Assembly (NCBI RefSeq): GCF_018131005.1
Contig: NZ_JAFCJK010000005.1
Span: 124,001-188,000, forward strand
Direction: 5' to 3'
Source: Bradyrhizobium lablabi
GTDB lineage: Bacteria > Pseudomonadota > Alphaproteobacteria > Rhizobiales > Xanthobacteraceae
DNA length: 64,000 nt
Positions 26,419-35,555 of the stretch are shown here, in pieces. The position numbers were made by a program, and so were the translations under genes. The stretch's first letter is position 1, and each line of letters starts with the position of its first letter. The notes beneath the pieces were generated by a model, which saw only the letters and a program-made list of their open reading frames with translations, did no database searches and was not told the origin of the DNA.

Positions 26419-27201
26419 ATGAGCGACAGCAGCAGCGTCATCCTTGAGAAGCGCGGGCAGGCCTTCTGGATCACCATTAACCGGCCCGACAAGCGCAACG
26501 CGCTCAATGCCGACGTGATCGCGGGCGTAGCCAAGGGTTATCGCGACGCGCATGACGACAAGGACGTACGCGTCATCGTGCTGACCGGTGCGGGCGACAA
26601 GGCGTTTTGTGCCGGTGCCGATCTGCAGAACAGCGGTGCCGCCTTCTCGATGGATTATTCGCGCCCCAATGTCGACTACGCGGATTTGCTGCGGCTGTCG
26701 CAGAACTCGACCAAGCCCGCTATCGCGCGCGTCGGCGGCGTCTGCATGGCGGGTGGCATGGGGCTGTTGTGCATGACCGATATGGCCGTTGCCGCCGACC
26801 ACGTGATCTTCGGATTGCCCGAAGTGAAGGTCGGCGTGTTCCCGATGCAGGTGATGAGCCTGCTGCAATCGATCGCCCCGCGACGCCTCGTCAACGAATG
26901 GGCCCTGACTGGCGAGCCCTTCGATGCCAACACCGCGCAGGCCGCAGGTCTGCTGAACTACGTCGTCCCGGCAGCCGAGCTTGACGACAAGGTCGAATGG
27001 CTGATCGGCCGCATCGTCGACAAGTCGCCGACCGCGATCCGCCGCGGCAAATACGCCATGCGCGCGATCGCTTCGATGTCGTTCGATGAAAGCATCGCCT
27101 ACACCGAGAGCCAGATCGCGCTGCTTGCAATGACCGAGGACGCCAAGGAAGGTCTCAAGGCATTCGGCGAGAAGCGCAAGCCGTCATGGCCGGGGCGCTG
27201 A
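26419..27201 (+). CDS. Enoyl-CoA hydratase/isomerase (crotonase) family protein
   Basis: 260 residues. The oxyanion-hole segments are FCAGADLQN (residue about 56) and GGVCMAGGMGLLCMTDMAVA (about 105). Relative to classical enoyl-CoA hydratase, the first catalytic Glu (GGxxE) is Gly here, while the second is retained in FGLPEVKVGVFP. This suggests a lyase, isomerase or hydrolase reaction on an acyl-CoA rather than simple hydration (inferred). It follows the molybdoenzyme after 66 bp on the same strand. Confidence 0.88.
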   Translation: MSDSSSVILEKRGQAFWITINRPDKRNALNADVIAGVAKGYRDAHDDKDVRVIVLTGAGDKAFCAGADLQNSGAAFSMDYSRPNVDYADLLRLSQNSTKPAIARVGGVCMAGGMGLLCMTDMAVAADHVIFGLPEVKVGVFPMQVMSLLQSIAPRRLVNEWALTGEPFDANTAQAAGLLNYVVPAAELDDKVEWLIGRIVDKSPTAIRRGKYAMRAIASMSFDESIAYTESQIALLAMTEDAKEGLKAFGEKRKPSWPGR

Positions 27202-27261
27202 CCGCACGCGCCTACCCGATGGACGCGAGCGGGGTAAGGCGGGTCCGCGCCCGTGTCGCGG

Positions 27262-27690
27262 TCAGCCTGCGTTGGCCTTCAGCCCGGCGGCTTCGATGCC
27301 GGCTACGGCGCAGGCCTCGTCATTGTCGGACGTATCGCCGCTGACGCCGACGGCGCCAAGCAGCGCGCCGCCATCAAGGATCAGTACGCCGCCCGGGACC
27401 GGCACCATCCGGCCCTGCGCCAGCGTATTCACGGCGTCGATAAAATAGGCCTGCTCCTGTGCACGCTGAAACAGCGCTCGCGATCCCATTCCCATCGCGA
27501 GCGCGCCATAAGCCTTGCCATGGGCAATCTCGGCCCGCATCAGGCTTGTGCCGTCCTGCGCGGCGGTGACCTTCACGGCGCCGCGAGCGTCGAGGATGGT
27601 GATGACGAGCGGCTTGAGTTTCTTCTCGACTCCCTTGGCCAACGCGGTATCCAGAATCTTGCGGGCGACGTCGAGGGTAAGCTCAGCCAT
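27262..27690 (-). CDS. GlcG/HbpS-family protein
   Basis: 142 residues, the whole of a GlcG-type domain: MAELTLDVARKILDTALAKG, PLVITILDARGAVKVTAAQD, AEIAHGKAYGALAMGMGSRA and VPVPGGVLILDGGALLGAVG with the usual closing GVSGDTSDNDEACAVAGI. The first residues overlap the stop of the upstream FAD/iron-sulfur dehydrogenase gene by 8 bases, so the two are translated together. In E. coli, glcG lies in the glycolate oxidase operon; the biochemical role is unclear, heme binding being known for the distant HbpS. It faces the crotonase gene convergently. Confidence 0.9.
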   Translation of the reverse strand: MAELTLDVARKILDTALAKGVEKKLKPLVITILDARGAVKVTAAQDGTSLMRAEIAHGKAYGALAMGMGSRALFQRAQEQAYFIDAVNTLAQGRMVPVPGGVLILDGGALLGAVGVSGDTSDNDEACAVAGIEAAGLKANAG

Positions 27691-30661
27691 GGGTTCGTTC
27701 CTTTGCAGGCATTAACTTGTGGGAGGGCGATTTCGCACAATTCAAGCTCATCGCCAATACGCGGGCGACGTGAAGGGCGGCGCGTCCGCTACCATCCTTG
27801 ATCTGGTGCCGGCAGGAGGTCCCATCGGCCACGATCAGCGTAGCCGGATCGGCGCCCCGGACGGCCGGGAGCAGCGACAGTTCGGCCATCTCGATCGAAG
27901 TCTGGTGGGTCTCGGCACCATAGCCGAACGCGCCGGCCATGCCGCAGCAGCTCGATTCGACGATTTCAATGCTGAGGTCGGGCACGAGGCGGAGCACCTT
28001 CTCGACCGGCTTGAAAGCGCCAAATGATTTCTGGTGGCAATGACCGTGGACGATTGCTTTTCCGGCGATCGCCCCAAGCGGCAGGCTAAGGCGTCCGGCT
28101 TCCGCTTCACGCACCAGGAATTCCTCGAACAACAGCGCGTGCGCGCTGACGTTCTTCGCCACGTCGTCCGATCGCAGCGAAAGCAGTTCGTCGCGCAATG
28201 TCAGGAGACAGCTCGGTTCGAGTCCGACAATCGGCACGCCACGCGCCGCAAACGGCGAGTAGGTCGCAACCAGCCGGTCCAACTCCTCGCGGGCCTGGTC
28301 GACCAGACCCGCGGACAGGAACGTCCGTCCGCAGCAGAGCGGCCGGGCATGGTCCGTAGGCTTTGGCAGGTGAACGCGATATCCACCTGCAACCAGCACT
28401 TCCAGAGCAGCGTCGAGGTTCTCGCGCTCATAGCTGCGGTTGAATGTGTCGGCGAACAGTACCACCTCGCGGCCGCCGGCCGGACCGAACACCTCAGCGC
28501 CGGGCCTGAACGTGTCGCGGCGAAACGCGGGCAGGGTGCGCTTTGCGCTGATGCCTGCGAAGCGCTCAAACAGCGCTCGAAGCAGCCGGCTGTTGTTGCG
28601 CCAATTCGCAAGCGGTGCGACTCGCGACGCGAGATCCGCATAGTGGGGCAGGTACCCCACCAACCGGTCGCGCAGCGACAAGCCATGCTTGGCGGCGCGG
28701 GCGGCCAGCACCTCGATTTTCATCTTGGCCATGTCGACGCCAGTCGGACATTCATGCCGGCAGGCCTTGCATGAGACGCAGAGCTTGAGCGTGTGCATCA
28801 TCTCGTCGGAGGACAACGCATCCGGTCCGAGCTGGCCGGAGATCGCGAGCCTCAGCGTGTTGGCGCGGCCGCGAGTCACGTCGGTCTCGTTGCGGGTCGC
28901 ACGATAGGACGGGCACATCACGCCGCCCTCGAGCTTGCGGCAGGCTCCGTTGTTGTTGCACATCTCGACCGCGCCCTGGAATCCGCCCCCCGCGCCGGGA
29001 TAGGCCGACCAGTCGAGCACGGTCTTCAGCTCCGCAACGCGATAGCCTGGGGAAAAGCGAAACAGCGAGCGGTCATCCATTTTGGGCGGATCGACGATCT
29101 TGCCCGGATTGAGCGTGTTGCCGGGGTCGAAGCGCTGCTTGACCTCGCGGAAATCGGCGACGATGCGTGCGCCGAACATCGCCTCGTGAAATTCGGAGCG
29201 CACCAGGCCGTCACCGTGCTCTCCGGAATGCGAGCCCTTATATTCGCGCACCATCGCGAACGCTTCTTCGGCAATGGCGCGCATTGCCTTGACGTCCTTT
29301 TCGAGCTTGAGATTGAGCACGGGACGCACGTGCAGGCAGCCTTCGGACGCATGCGCATACATCGTGCCGCGCGTGCCATGCCTGGCGAAGATGGCATTCA
29401 ACCGTTCTGTGTAGTCGGCGAGATGCGGCAGCGGCACCGCGCAATCCTCGACGAAGGAGACGGGCTTGCCCTCCTGCTTCATCGACATCATGACATTGAG
29501 GCCGGCGGCGCGGAAATCGGCGAGGCTGGTCTGCAGGGCTGGCTCGATGATCTCGATCACGCCGCCCCATTTGCGTTGCGGCTTGTCCCAGCCGAAACCG
29601 AGGTCAGCCATCAGCTCACCGAGTTGCTTGAGACGCGCGAGATTGTCCGCCTGGTGCTCTTCCGCGAACTCGACGACAAGGATCGCATCCGGATCGCCGC
29701 GCACGGCCGCAGAAATGATCGGCTGAAACATCGCGATTTCGCGTCCGAGCGCGATCATGGTGCGGTCGACCAGCTCCACAGCGATCGGCCGCAGCTTGAC
29801 GAGATGCTGGGCGGCGTCCATTGCCTCGTAGAAGCTGCCGAAATGGCAGACGCCGAGCACCTTGTTGCGGATCAGCGGCCATAGCTTCAACTCGACCTGT
29901 GTCGTGAAGGCGAGCGTGCCTTCGGAGCCGACCAGAAGATGCGCCATGTTGTTCGGCGCATTGCGCGGCACCAGCGCGTCGAGATTGTAGCCGCCGACCC
30001 GGCGCTGCACTTTTGGAAATTTGTCTGCTATCTCGGCCGCCTCGCGTTCGCCGAGATCGAGCATGTCACGGAACAGCTTCACACCGCTTTCGGGTGCGTC
30101 GACCCGAGTGAGATCACGCGGGACCTCGCCGAAATGCAGCAACGTCCCGTCCGCTAGCGCCGCATCCATCGACAGCGTGTTGTCGCGCATAGTGCCGTAG
30201 CGGAGCGAGCGCCCGCCGCAGGAATTGTTGCCGGCCATGCCGCCGATAGTGGCGCGAGAGGCGGTCGAGACGTCGACGGGAAACCACAGCCCGTGCTTCC
30301 TGAGTTGGCGGTTGAGATCGTCGAGCACGATGCCGGGTTCGACCACGCAGGATTGGTTCGCGACGTCGAGCGAGACAATCCGGTTCAGGTGCTTGGAGAG
30401 GTCGACGACGATGCCGTCATTGACGGTCTGGCCGCATTGTGAGGTGCCACCGCCGCGGGGGGTTACGATGCGGCCGTCTTCTCGGACGATCGCGAGCGCC
30501 TGCAGCGCTTCGCCCGTGGTTCTGGGAACGACAACGCCGGCCGGCATGATCTGGTAAAACGAAGCGTCTGTGGCATAGCGGCCGCGGTTGAAGGCGTCGA
30601 AAAAGACATCGCCGGTCAGGCATGACCGCAGGCGCTGCTCGAGCGATGAGGCGTTCTTCAT
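27683..30661 (-). CDS. FAD-linked 2-hydroxyacid dehydrogenase fused to iron-sulfur domain (YdiJ-like)
   Basis: 992 residues from ATG at 30661; a TTG at 30682 is possible. The N-terminal half is a PCMH-type FAD domain (TPRGGGTSQCGQTVNDGIVV, TIGGMAGNNSCGGRSLRYGT) with a C-terminal FAD-oxidase cap ending GDGLVRSEFHEAMFG and FDPGNTLNPGKIVDPP. The second half has iron-sulfur cysteines in MCNNNGACRKLEGGVMCPSY and KLCVSCKACRHECPTGVDMA, followed by two CCG-type modules (PLCCGRTFLSAGL, SSCCGMAGAFGYG). The size and order match E. coli YdiJ and related D-2-hydroxyglutarate/D-lactate/glycolate dehydrogenases. With GlcG next to it and glyoxylate aminotransferases upstream, a D-2-hydroxyacid, possibly glycolate, is a reasonable substrate. 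Confidence 0.9.
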   Translation of the reverse strand: MKNASSLEQRLRSCLTGDVFFDAFNRGRYATDASFYQIMPAGVVVPRTTGEALQALAIVREDGRIVTPRGGGTSQCGQTVNDGIVVDLSKHLNRIVSLDVANQSCVVEPGIVLDDLNRQLRKHGLWFPVDVSTASRATIGGMAGNNSCGGRSLRYGTMRDNTLSMDAALADGTLLHFGEVPRDLTRVDAPESGVKLFRDMLDLGEREAAEIADKFPKVQRRVGGYNLDALVPRNAPNNMAHLLVGSEGTLAFTTQVELKLWPLIRNKVLGVCHFGSFYEAMDAAQHLVKLRPIAVELVDRTMIALGREIAMFQPIISAAVRGDPDAILVVEFAEEHQADNLARLKQLGELMADLGFGWDKPQRKWGGVIEIIEPALQTSLADFRAAGLNVMMSMKQEGKPVSFVEDCAVPLPHLADYTERLNAIFARHGTRGTMYAHASEGCLHVRPVLNLKLEKDVKAMRAIAEEAFAMVREYKGSHSGEHGDGLVRSEFHEAMFGARIVADFREVKQRFDPGNTLNPGKIVDPPKMDDRSLFRFSPGYRVAELKTVLDWSAYPGAGGGFQGAVEMCNNNGACRKLEGGVMCPSYRATRNETDVTRGRANTLRLAISGQLGPDALSSDEMMHTLKLCVSCKACRHECPTGVDMAKMKIEVLAARAAKHGLSLRDRLVGYLPHYADLASRVAPLANWRNNSRLLRALFERFAGISAKRTLPAFRRDTFRPGAEVFGPAGGREVVLFADTFNRSYERENLDAALEVLVAGGYRVHLPKPTDHARPLCCGRTFLSAGLVDQAREELDRLVATYSPFAARGVPIVGLEPSCLLTLRDELLSLRSDDVAKNVSAHALLFEEFLVREAEAGRLSLPLGAIAGKAIVHGHCHQKSFGAFKPVEKVLRLVPDLSIEIVESSCCGMAGAFGYGAETHQTSIEMAELSLLPAVRGADPATLIVADGTSCRHQIKDGSGRAALHVARVLAMSLNCAKSPSHKLMPAKERTHG

Positions 30662-30736
30662 CCCAAATCCGACGCGATCCAAGAGCGCTGCCGCAGCTCC
30701 TCAGAATAGTGATGCATTCTTCCGGTGCGCTAGTTA

Positions 30737-30754
30737 CATTATGAATTCATAATG
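30737..30754. promoter_or_regulatory. Perfect 18-bp palindrome, candidate GntR operator
   Basis: CATTATGAATTCATAATG is a perfect palindrome located in the gap between the GntR gene stop (30762) and the FAD dehydrogenase start (30661), 76 bases upstream of that start. It is AT-rich within a GC-rich region. The GntR/FCD family binds short palindromes close to target promoters, so this is a strong operator candidate for the adjacent regulator; binding is inferred. Confidence 0.6.
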
Positions 30755-30761
30755 GGCAAGG

Positions 30762-31514
30762 CTAGCCGGCGCGAGGCGTGTCGGCTGGAGCGGCTTCATC
30801 TCCTTCGGCCAGGTGCTCGATAGCCGCGGTCCGCTTGTTTCGCAAATGCTGGAACAGGATGTCGCTCAATTCGCCGCCGGCGCGGCGCCGCAGAGCATCG
30901 AGGATGGCTTCGTGCTCGCGCATGGCGTCGGCCCAGCGCTGCCGCTTGCGGGCGAAGTTGGCGGAGTAGCGAACGCGGCGGATCCGGCCGGCGAAGTTGG
31001 CGTAGGTTGTCGTCAAGGTCTCGTTGCGCGCTGCCGCGACAATGCTCTCGTGGATGCGCTGGTTGACCTGAAAATAGCCGTGCATATCGCGATGCAAATA
31101 GTAGCCGTACATTTCGTAATGCAGTCGCTCGATCGCCCCGATCTCGTCGTCGGTGATGATCTCGCAGGCCAGTCGTCCGGCGAGGCTCTCAAGTCCCGCC
31201 ATCACGTCGAATAGTTCCTCGATGTCGCCCTTGCCGAGCTTGCGCACCCGGGCGCCCCGGTTTGGCAGCAGGTCGATCAAGCCCTCCGCAGCCAGCACCT
31301 TGAGCGCTTCGCGCAGCGGCGTCCTGGAGATACCGAGCATTTCGCAGAGCTGGCGCTCGGGAACGCGCGCGCCGTCGGGAATGTTGCCCTCGACCATATA
31401 GTCGCGAAGCCGAGCCAGAATCTCGCCATGGAGCGAGACCTCCGGGCGGTCGCTGCCATTGCCGCAGGCGGGCAGAGCGATCGGGGCACCAGCTTCAGGA
31501 ATCGTGGATTTCAT
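30762..31514 (-). CDS. GntR-family regulator, FadR/FCD subfamily
   Basis: 250 residues. The winged helix lies at about residues 30-95 (GARVPERQLCEMLGISRTPL then REALKVLAAEGLIDLLPNRG). The FCD ligand domain follows (LFDVMAGLESLAGRLACEII, YFQVNQRIHESIVAAARNET, AMREHEAILDALRRR). It sits between the dehydrogenase gene (same strand, downstream) and the aminotransferase/MFS cluster (divergent), so it could control both sides; the 18-bp palindrome before the dehydrogenase and the 13-bp palindrome on the divergent side are candidate sites. A hydroxyacid or glyoxylate-type effector is a reasonable guess. Confidence 0.9.
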   Translation of the reverse strand: MKSTIPEAGAPIALPACGNGSDRPEVSLHGEILARLRDYMVEGNIPDGARVPERQLCEMLGISRTPLREALKVLAAEGLIDLLPNRGARVRKLGKGDIEELFDVMAGLESLAGRLACEIITDDEIGAIERLHYEMYGYYLHRDMHGYFQVNQRIHESIVAAARNETLTTTYANFAGRIRRVRYSANFARKRQRWADAMREHEAILDALRRRAGGELSDILFQHLRNKRTAAIEHLAEGDEAAPADTPRAG

Positions 31515-31597
31515 ATCCAGGACAATAATTTACCAATTTGACTGCGTCGACGATATCAGACGAATACCAAAATGTGATTGAAAAGGCAAAAAATGAA

Positions 31598-31610
31598 TGC
31601 AAAATTTGCA
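31598..31610. promoter_or_regulatory. 13-bp palindrome in the divergent GntR/aminotransferase region
   Basis: TGCAAAATTTGCA has 6-bp arms around one base and lies 38 bases before the aminotransferase ATG. The preceding ATGAAT half matches the half-site of the palindrome at 30737-30754, so it could be a second, weaker site for the GntR protein. Tentative. Confidence 0.35.
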
Positions 31611-31647
31611 GCCCGCTGAGCTAGAGTCGAAAGATTGGGAGGTTTTG

Positions 31648-32850
31648 ATGCATCAAGGACGCCATTTTCTGCAGATCCCAGGGCCGAGCCCGGTTCCCGA
31701 TCGCGTTCTTCGCGCCATGGACATGCCGGTCATCGATCATCGCAGCGCCGAGTTCGCAGAGCTCGGAGGGGCTGTGCTCGAGGGCAGTAAGAAAATCTTT
31801 CAGACGGCAGGTCCGGTAGTGATTTTTCCTTCGTCAGGAACCGGAGCCTGGGAAGCCGCAATCGTCAACACGCTGTCGCCGGGCGACAAGGTTCTGATGG
31901 TCGAGACCGGTCACTTCGCGACGCTGTGGCGCCAGATGGCGGGCCGCTTCGGAATCGAGGTCGACTTCATTCCCGGCGATTGGCGCCGTGGCGCCGATCC
32001 GGCCCAGGTCGAAGCCAAGCTGGCGGAAGACGCCGCGCGGTCCATCAAGGCCATCATGGTCGTGCATAACGAGACCTCGACCGGTGCGACCAGCCGCATC
32101 GCGGATATCCGCTCCGCAATCGACCGGACCGGCCATCCGGCCCTGTTGATGGTCGATACAATTTCATCGCTCGGCTCCGTCGATTACCGGCATGACGAAT
32201 GGAAGGTCGATGTCAGCGTGAGCTGCTCTCAGAAGGGTTTCATGCTGCCACCCGGCCTCGGCTTCAACGCGATCTCGGAAAAGGCCCGCGCCGCGTCCAG
32301 GACCAACAGGATGCCGCGTTCCTACTTCGATTGGGAGGAGATGCTGAAGCCGAACGCCAAGGGCTTCTTTCCGTATACGCCCGCGACGAACCTGCTCTAT
32401 GGACTGCGCGAGGCGATCGCGATGCTGATCGAGGAGGGGCTCGACAACGTGTTCGCCCGCCATCAGCGGCTGGCCGCGGCCACCCGTGCCGCAGTGAATC
32501 AGTGGGGCCTCGAGGTGTTGTGCCGGGAGCCCTCGGAGTTCTCACCGGTGCTGACTGCCGTGCTGATGCCTCCCGGCCATGATGCCGACCAGTTCCGCAA
32601 GGTCGTGCTGGACAATTACAACATGTCGCTCGGCGCGGGCCTGTCGAAGGTCGCCGGCAAGGTGTTCCGCATCGGCCATCTCGGAGAATGCAACGAGCTT
32701 ACGCTGCTCGGCGCGCTGACTGGCGTGGAGATGGGATTGTCGGTCGCGGGTGTCCCCCATCGCTCCGGCGGCGTCGAAGCCGCGATGACGGTCTTCGAGC
32801 AGCGGACGCAAAACAATTCATCGCAGCATGCGACGGTGACCGGTACCTAG
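31648..32850 (+). CDS. Class V aminotransferase, serine-glyoxylate aminotransferase type (copy 1)
   Basis: 400 residues from ATG at 31648 (MHQGRHFLQIPGPSPVPDRV), chosen for GGGAGG upstream and its match to copy 2. The PLP Lys is in CSQKGFMLPPG (residue about 195), the PLP-Asp region is HPALLMVDTISSLGSVDY, and SSGTGAWEAAIVNTLSPGDK is the phosphate-loop region. The enzyme type transfers the amino group of serine or alanine to glyoxylate, giving glycine, on the serine-cycle/photorespiratory route. Copy 2 (34323-35522) is a close paralogue with the MFS carrier between them. The final 30 residues are low-complexity and differ from copy 2. Confidence 0.9.
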   Translation: MHQGRHFLQIPGPSPVPDRVLRAMDMPVIDHRSAEFAELGGAVLEGSKKIFQTAGPVVIFPSSGTGAWEAAIVNTLSPGDKVLMVETGHFATLWRQMAGRFGIEVDFIPGDWRRGADPAQVEAKLAEDAARSIKAIMVVHNETSTGATSRIADIRSAIDRTGHPALLMVDTISSLGSVDYRHDEWKVDVSVSCSQKGFMLPPGLGFNAISEKARAASRTNRMPRSYFDWEEMLKPNAKGFFPYTPATNLLYGLREAIAMLIEEGLDNVFARHQRLAAATRAAVNQWGLEVLCREPSEFSPVLTAVLMPPGHDADQFRKVVLDNYNMSLGAGLSKVAGKVFRIGHLGECNELTLLGALTGVEMGLSVAGVPHRSGGVEAAMTVFEQRTQNNSSQHATVTGT

Positions 32851-32907
32851 CGGGCACTGCGGCATCGTGTGCCAAGAACAAGAAAATGACGACTCGGGAG
32901 TACGAGA

Positions 32908-34146
32908 GTGAGGTTGCGGTTCAAGGCCACGCACGTCGTCCTGGCGATGCTCTGCGTGATGTATTTCATCACCTATATCGACCGGGTGAACATCGGAACT
33001 GCGGCAAGCGAAATCCAGAAGGAGCTTGGTCTCACCAACACTCAACTGGGATTGGTGTTCTCGGCCTTCGCCTATCCCTACCTACTGTTCCAGGTGATCG
33101 GCGGCTGGGTCGGCGATCATTTCGGCCCCCGCAAGACCTTGTTCTGGTGCGGCATGATCTGGGCCGCTGCGACCATCATGACCGGCTCCGTCCATAGTCT
33201 CGCGGCGTTGTTCGTCGCGCGTTTCGCTCTGGGGTTCGGCGAGGGGGCGACCTTTCCGACCGCCACACGTGCAATGCAGTACTGGACGCCCGCGAGCCGT
33301 CGCGGCTTCGCACAAGGGCTTACCCATTCGTTCGCGCGGCTCGGCAACGCCATCACCCCGCCGGTTGTTGCGCTCCTGATAGTCTGGCTGACATGGCGCG
33401 GCGCATTCATCGTGCTTGGCCTGCTTAGCCTGGTGTGGTGCATTGCCTGGGTCTGCTACTTCCGTAACGAACCGAGAGACCATGCCTCAATCACCGAGGC
33501 CGAACTCGCAACCCTGCCGGCGCGTCCGCAGGGCGAACAGCCGAAAGTGCCGTGGGGCCGGTTGCTGCAACGCATGTGGCCGGTGACGCTAACCTATTTT
33601 TGCTACGGCTGGAGCCTGTGGCTGTATCTCAATTGGCTGCCGCTATTCTTCAAGAACAACTATAATCTCGACATCAAGAGTTCGGCGTTGTTCGCATCCG
33701 GCGTCTTCTTTGCCGGCGTGGTCGGCGACAGCCTGGGCGGCATCATTTCGGATCGCATCCTGCAGCGGACCGGCAACGTTCGCCTCGCGCGGCTCAGCGT
33801 CACGATCCTGGGGTTTGCAGGTGCTCTGCTGTCGCTGTTTCCGATTCTGTTTGTTCACGACATCACGGTCGTCGCGCTCTGCCTGTCGGCCGGCTTCTTC
33901 TTTGCGGAGCTCGTGATCGGCCCGATGTGGTCGATCCCGATGGACATTGCGGCGAAATATTCAGGCACCGCAGCTGGGATCATGAACACGGGATCCGCGT
34001 TCGCGGCGATCGTTTCGCCGCTCGTTGCCGGTGTCGTCATCGACGTCACCGGAAATTGGTATCTGCCGTTTCTGATGTCGATGGGGCTCTTGCTGCTCGG
34101 CGGTTTCTCAGCCTTCCCTGATGCATCCCGAGCGGCCGTTCGATGA
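32908..34146 (+). CDS. MFS transporter, anion:cation symporter (ACS)-like
   Basis: 412 residues, GTG start at 32908 with GGGAG about 8 bases upstream. Twelve membrane segments are suggested by the hydrophobic pattern. The N terminus (LCVMYFITYIDRVNIGTAAS) carries the DRVN motif typical of the anion:cation symporter branch, which moves organic anions such as glucarate, tartrate, phthalate or hydroxyacids. The loop after segment 2 reads GGWVGDHFGPRKTLFWCGM (MFS motif A). Its position between two glyoxylate aminotransferases suggests import of a hydroxyacid feeding that route. Confidence 0.9.
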   Translation: MRLRFKATHVVLAMLCVMYFITYIDRVNIGTAASEIQKELGLTNTQLGLVFSAFAYPYLLFQVIGGWVGDHFGPRKTLFWCGMIWAAATIMTGSVHSLAALFVARFALGFGEGATFPTATRAMQYWTPASRRGFAQGLTHSFARLGNAITPPVVALLIVWLTWRGAFIVLGLLSLVWCIAWVCYFRNEPRDHASITEAELATLPARPQGEQPKVPWGRLLQRMWPVTLTYFCYGWSLWLYLNWLPLFFKNNYNLDIKSSALFASGVFFAGVVGDSLGGIISDRILQRTGNVRLARLSVTILGFAGALLSLFPILFVHDITVVALCLSAGFFFAELVIGPMWSIPMDIAAKYSGTAAGIMNTGSAFAAIVSPLVAGVVIDVTGNWYLPFLMSMGLLLLGGFSAFPDASRAAVR

Positions 34147-34322
34147 CGCCCAGGGGCTGGTCCCCTTGCGGAGGGCGGTGGCGGCCGAATAGGAGGAGAT
34201 CGGGACCCCCTACGGGTGTCGTTGGATATGCATGACGGGCCCGCGCCTGGCGGGGGACAAACCAGCCGAATAGTGATATGCGACCGGTTTCAAGACCCTA
34301 GGCAAGACCGGGAAGAACGCTC

Positions 34323-35522
34323 ATGACCCTGCATACTGGAAGGCATTTTTTGCAGATTCCGGGACCGACAAACGTGCCGGACCGCGTGCTGCGGGCAATG
34401 GACATGCCGACCATGGACCATCGCGGCGCCGAGTTCGCCGAGATCGGTTTTGCCGTTCTTTCCGCAATGCAGCGGGTGTTCCGGACCAAACAGCCCGTGA
34501 TCATCTATCCCTCGTCCGGGACCGGCGCTTGGGAAGCCGCGATCGTCAACACGTTGCAGCCGGGCGACAAGGTCCTGATGTGCGAGACCGGCCAGTTCGC
34601 GGTGCTGTGGCACGGCATCGCCGAAAAGTTCAAGCTCGACATCGACTTCATACCGGGAGACTGGCGCCACGGCGGCGATCTCGAACAGATCGAGGCGCGG
34701 CTTTCCGCCGACAAGGCCCACAAGATCAAAGCGGTCTGCATGGTCCACAACGAGACCTCGACGGCTTGCGTCACCTATCCGCTCGACGTGCGCAAGATCA
34801 TGGACTCGGTCAAGCACCCGGCGCTCCTGATGGTCGACACCATCTCCGGCCTGGGCTCGCTGGAATATGAGCATGACGCCTGGGGCATCGACGTCTCCAT
34901 CGCCGGCTCGCAGAAGGGGCTGATGCTTCCGCCGGGTCTCGGCTTCAACGCGGTCTCGGAAAAAGCACTTGCTGTTGCGAAGGCCAACCCGGGAATGCGC
35001 TCCTATTGGGACTGGCAGGAGGTCATCAACATCAACAAGGCCGGCACCTGGCCCTACACGCCCGCGACCAACCTGCTGTTCGGCTTGAAAGAGGCGGTGA
35101 GCATGCTGGAGGAAGAGGGCCTCGAGAATGTCTTCGCCCGCCACAAGCGCCATAGCGAGGCGACACGCGCGGCCATCAAGGTCTGGGGTCTGGAGACACA
35201 GTGCCAGGAGCAAGGGGCGCACTCGCCGGCGCTGACCGCGGTGCGCATGCCCGAAGGGCACGACGCCGACAACTTCCGCAAGGTCGTGCTGGAAAATTTC
35301 GACATGTCGCTTGGCACCGGCCTGAACAAGGTCAAGGGCAAGGTGTTCCGAATCGGACACATCGGCCATTTCAACGACCTGATGCTGATGGGCACCCTGT
35401 CCGGTGTCGAAATGGGCCTGGACCTTGCGAAGGTACCGCATCGCGGTGGTGGCGTGCTGGCGGCGATGGAGATCTTGAAGCGACGCGACGTTGTCGAACT
35501 GCCGAAGGCCGCCGTCGCCTGA
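34323..35522 (+). CDS. Serine-glyoxylate aminotransferase (copy 2)
   Basis: 399 residues. It starts MTLHTGRHFLQIPGPTNVPD, the standard SgaA N terminus. PLP Lys is in AGSQKGLMLPPGLGFNAVSE (residue about 200) and VDTISGLGSLEYEHDAWGID is the cofactor Asp segment. The reaction is L-serine plus glyoxylate to hydroxypyruvate plus glycine, in the cytoplasm. It is closely similar to copy 1 throughout and keeps the common C-terminal end. A crotonase-family gene follows after 33 bp. The 176 bp before it contain no recognisable motif. Confidence 0.92.
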   Translation: MTLHTGRHFLQIPGPTNVPDRVLRAMDMPTMDHRGAEFAEIGFAVLSAMQRVFRTKQPVIIYPSSGTGAWEAAIVNTLQPGDKVLMCETGQFAVLWHGIAEKFKLDIDFIPGDWRHGGDLEQIEARLSADKAHKIKAVCMVHNETSTACVTYPLDVRKIMDSVKHPALLMVDTISGLGSLEYEHDAWGIDVSIAGSQKGLMLPPGLGFNAVSEKALAVAKANPGMRSYWDWQEVININKAGTWPYTPATNLLFGLKEAVSMLEEEGLENVFARHKRHSEATRAAIKVWGLETQCQEQGAHSPALTAVRMPEGHDADNFRKVVLENFDMSLGTGLNKVKGKVFRIGHIGHFNDLMLMGTLSGVEMGLDLAKVPHRGGGVLAAMEILKRRDVVELPKAAVA

Positions 35523-35555
35523 CCTGAATTTTCGGCAAAAGAGAAAGAGCGAGAC

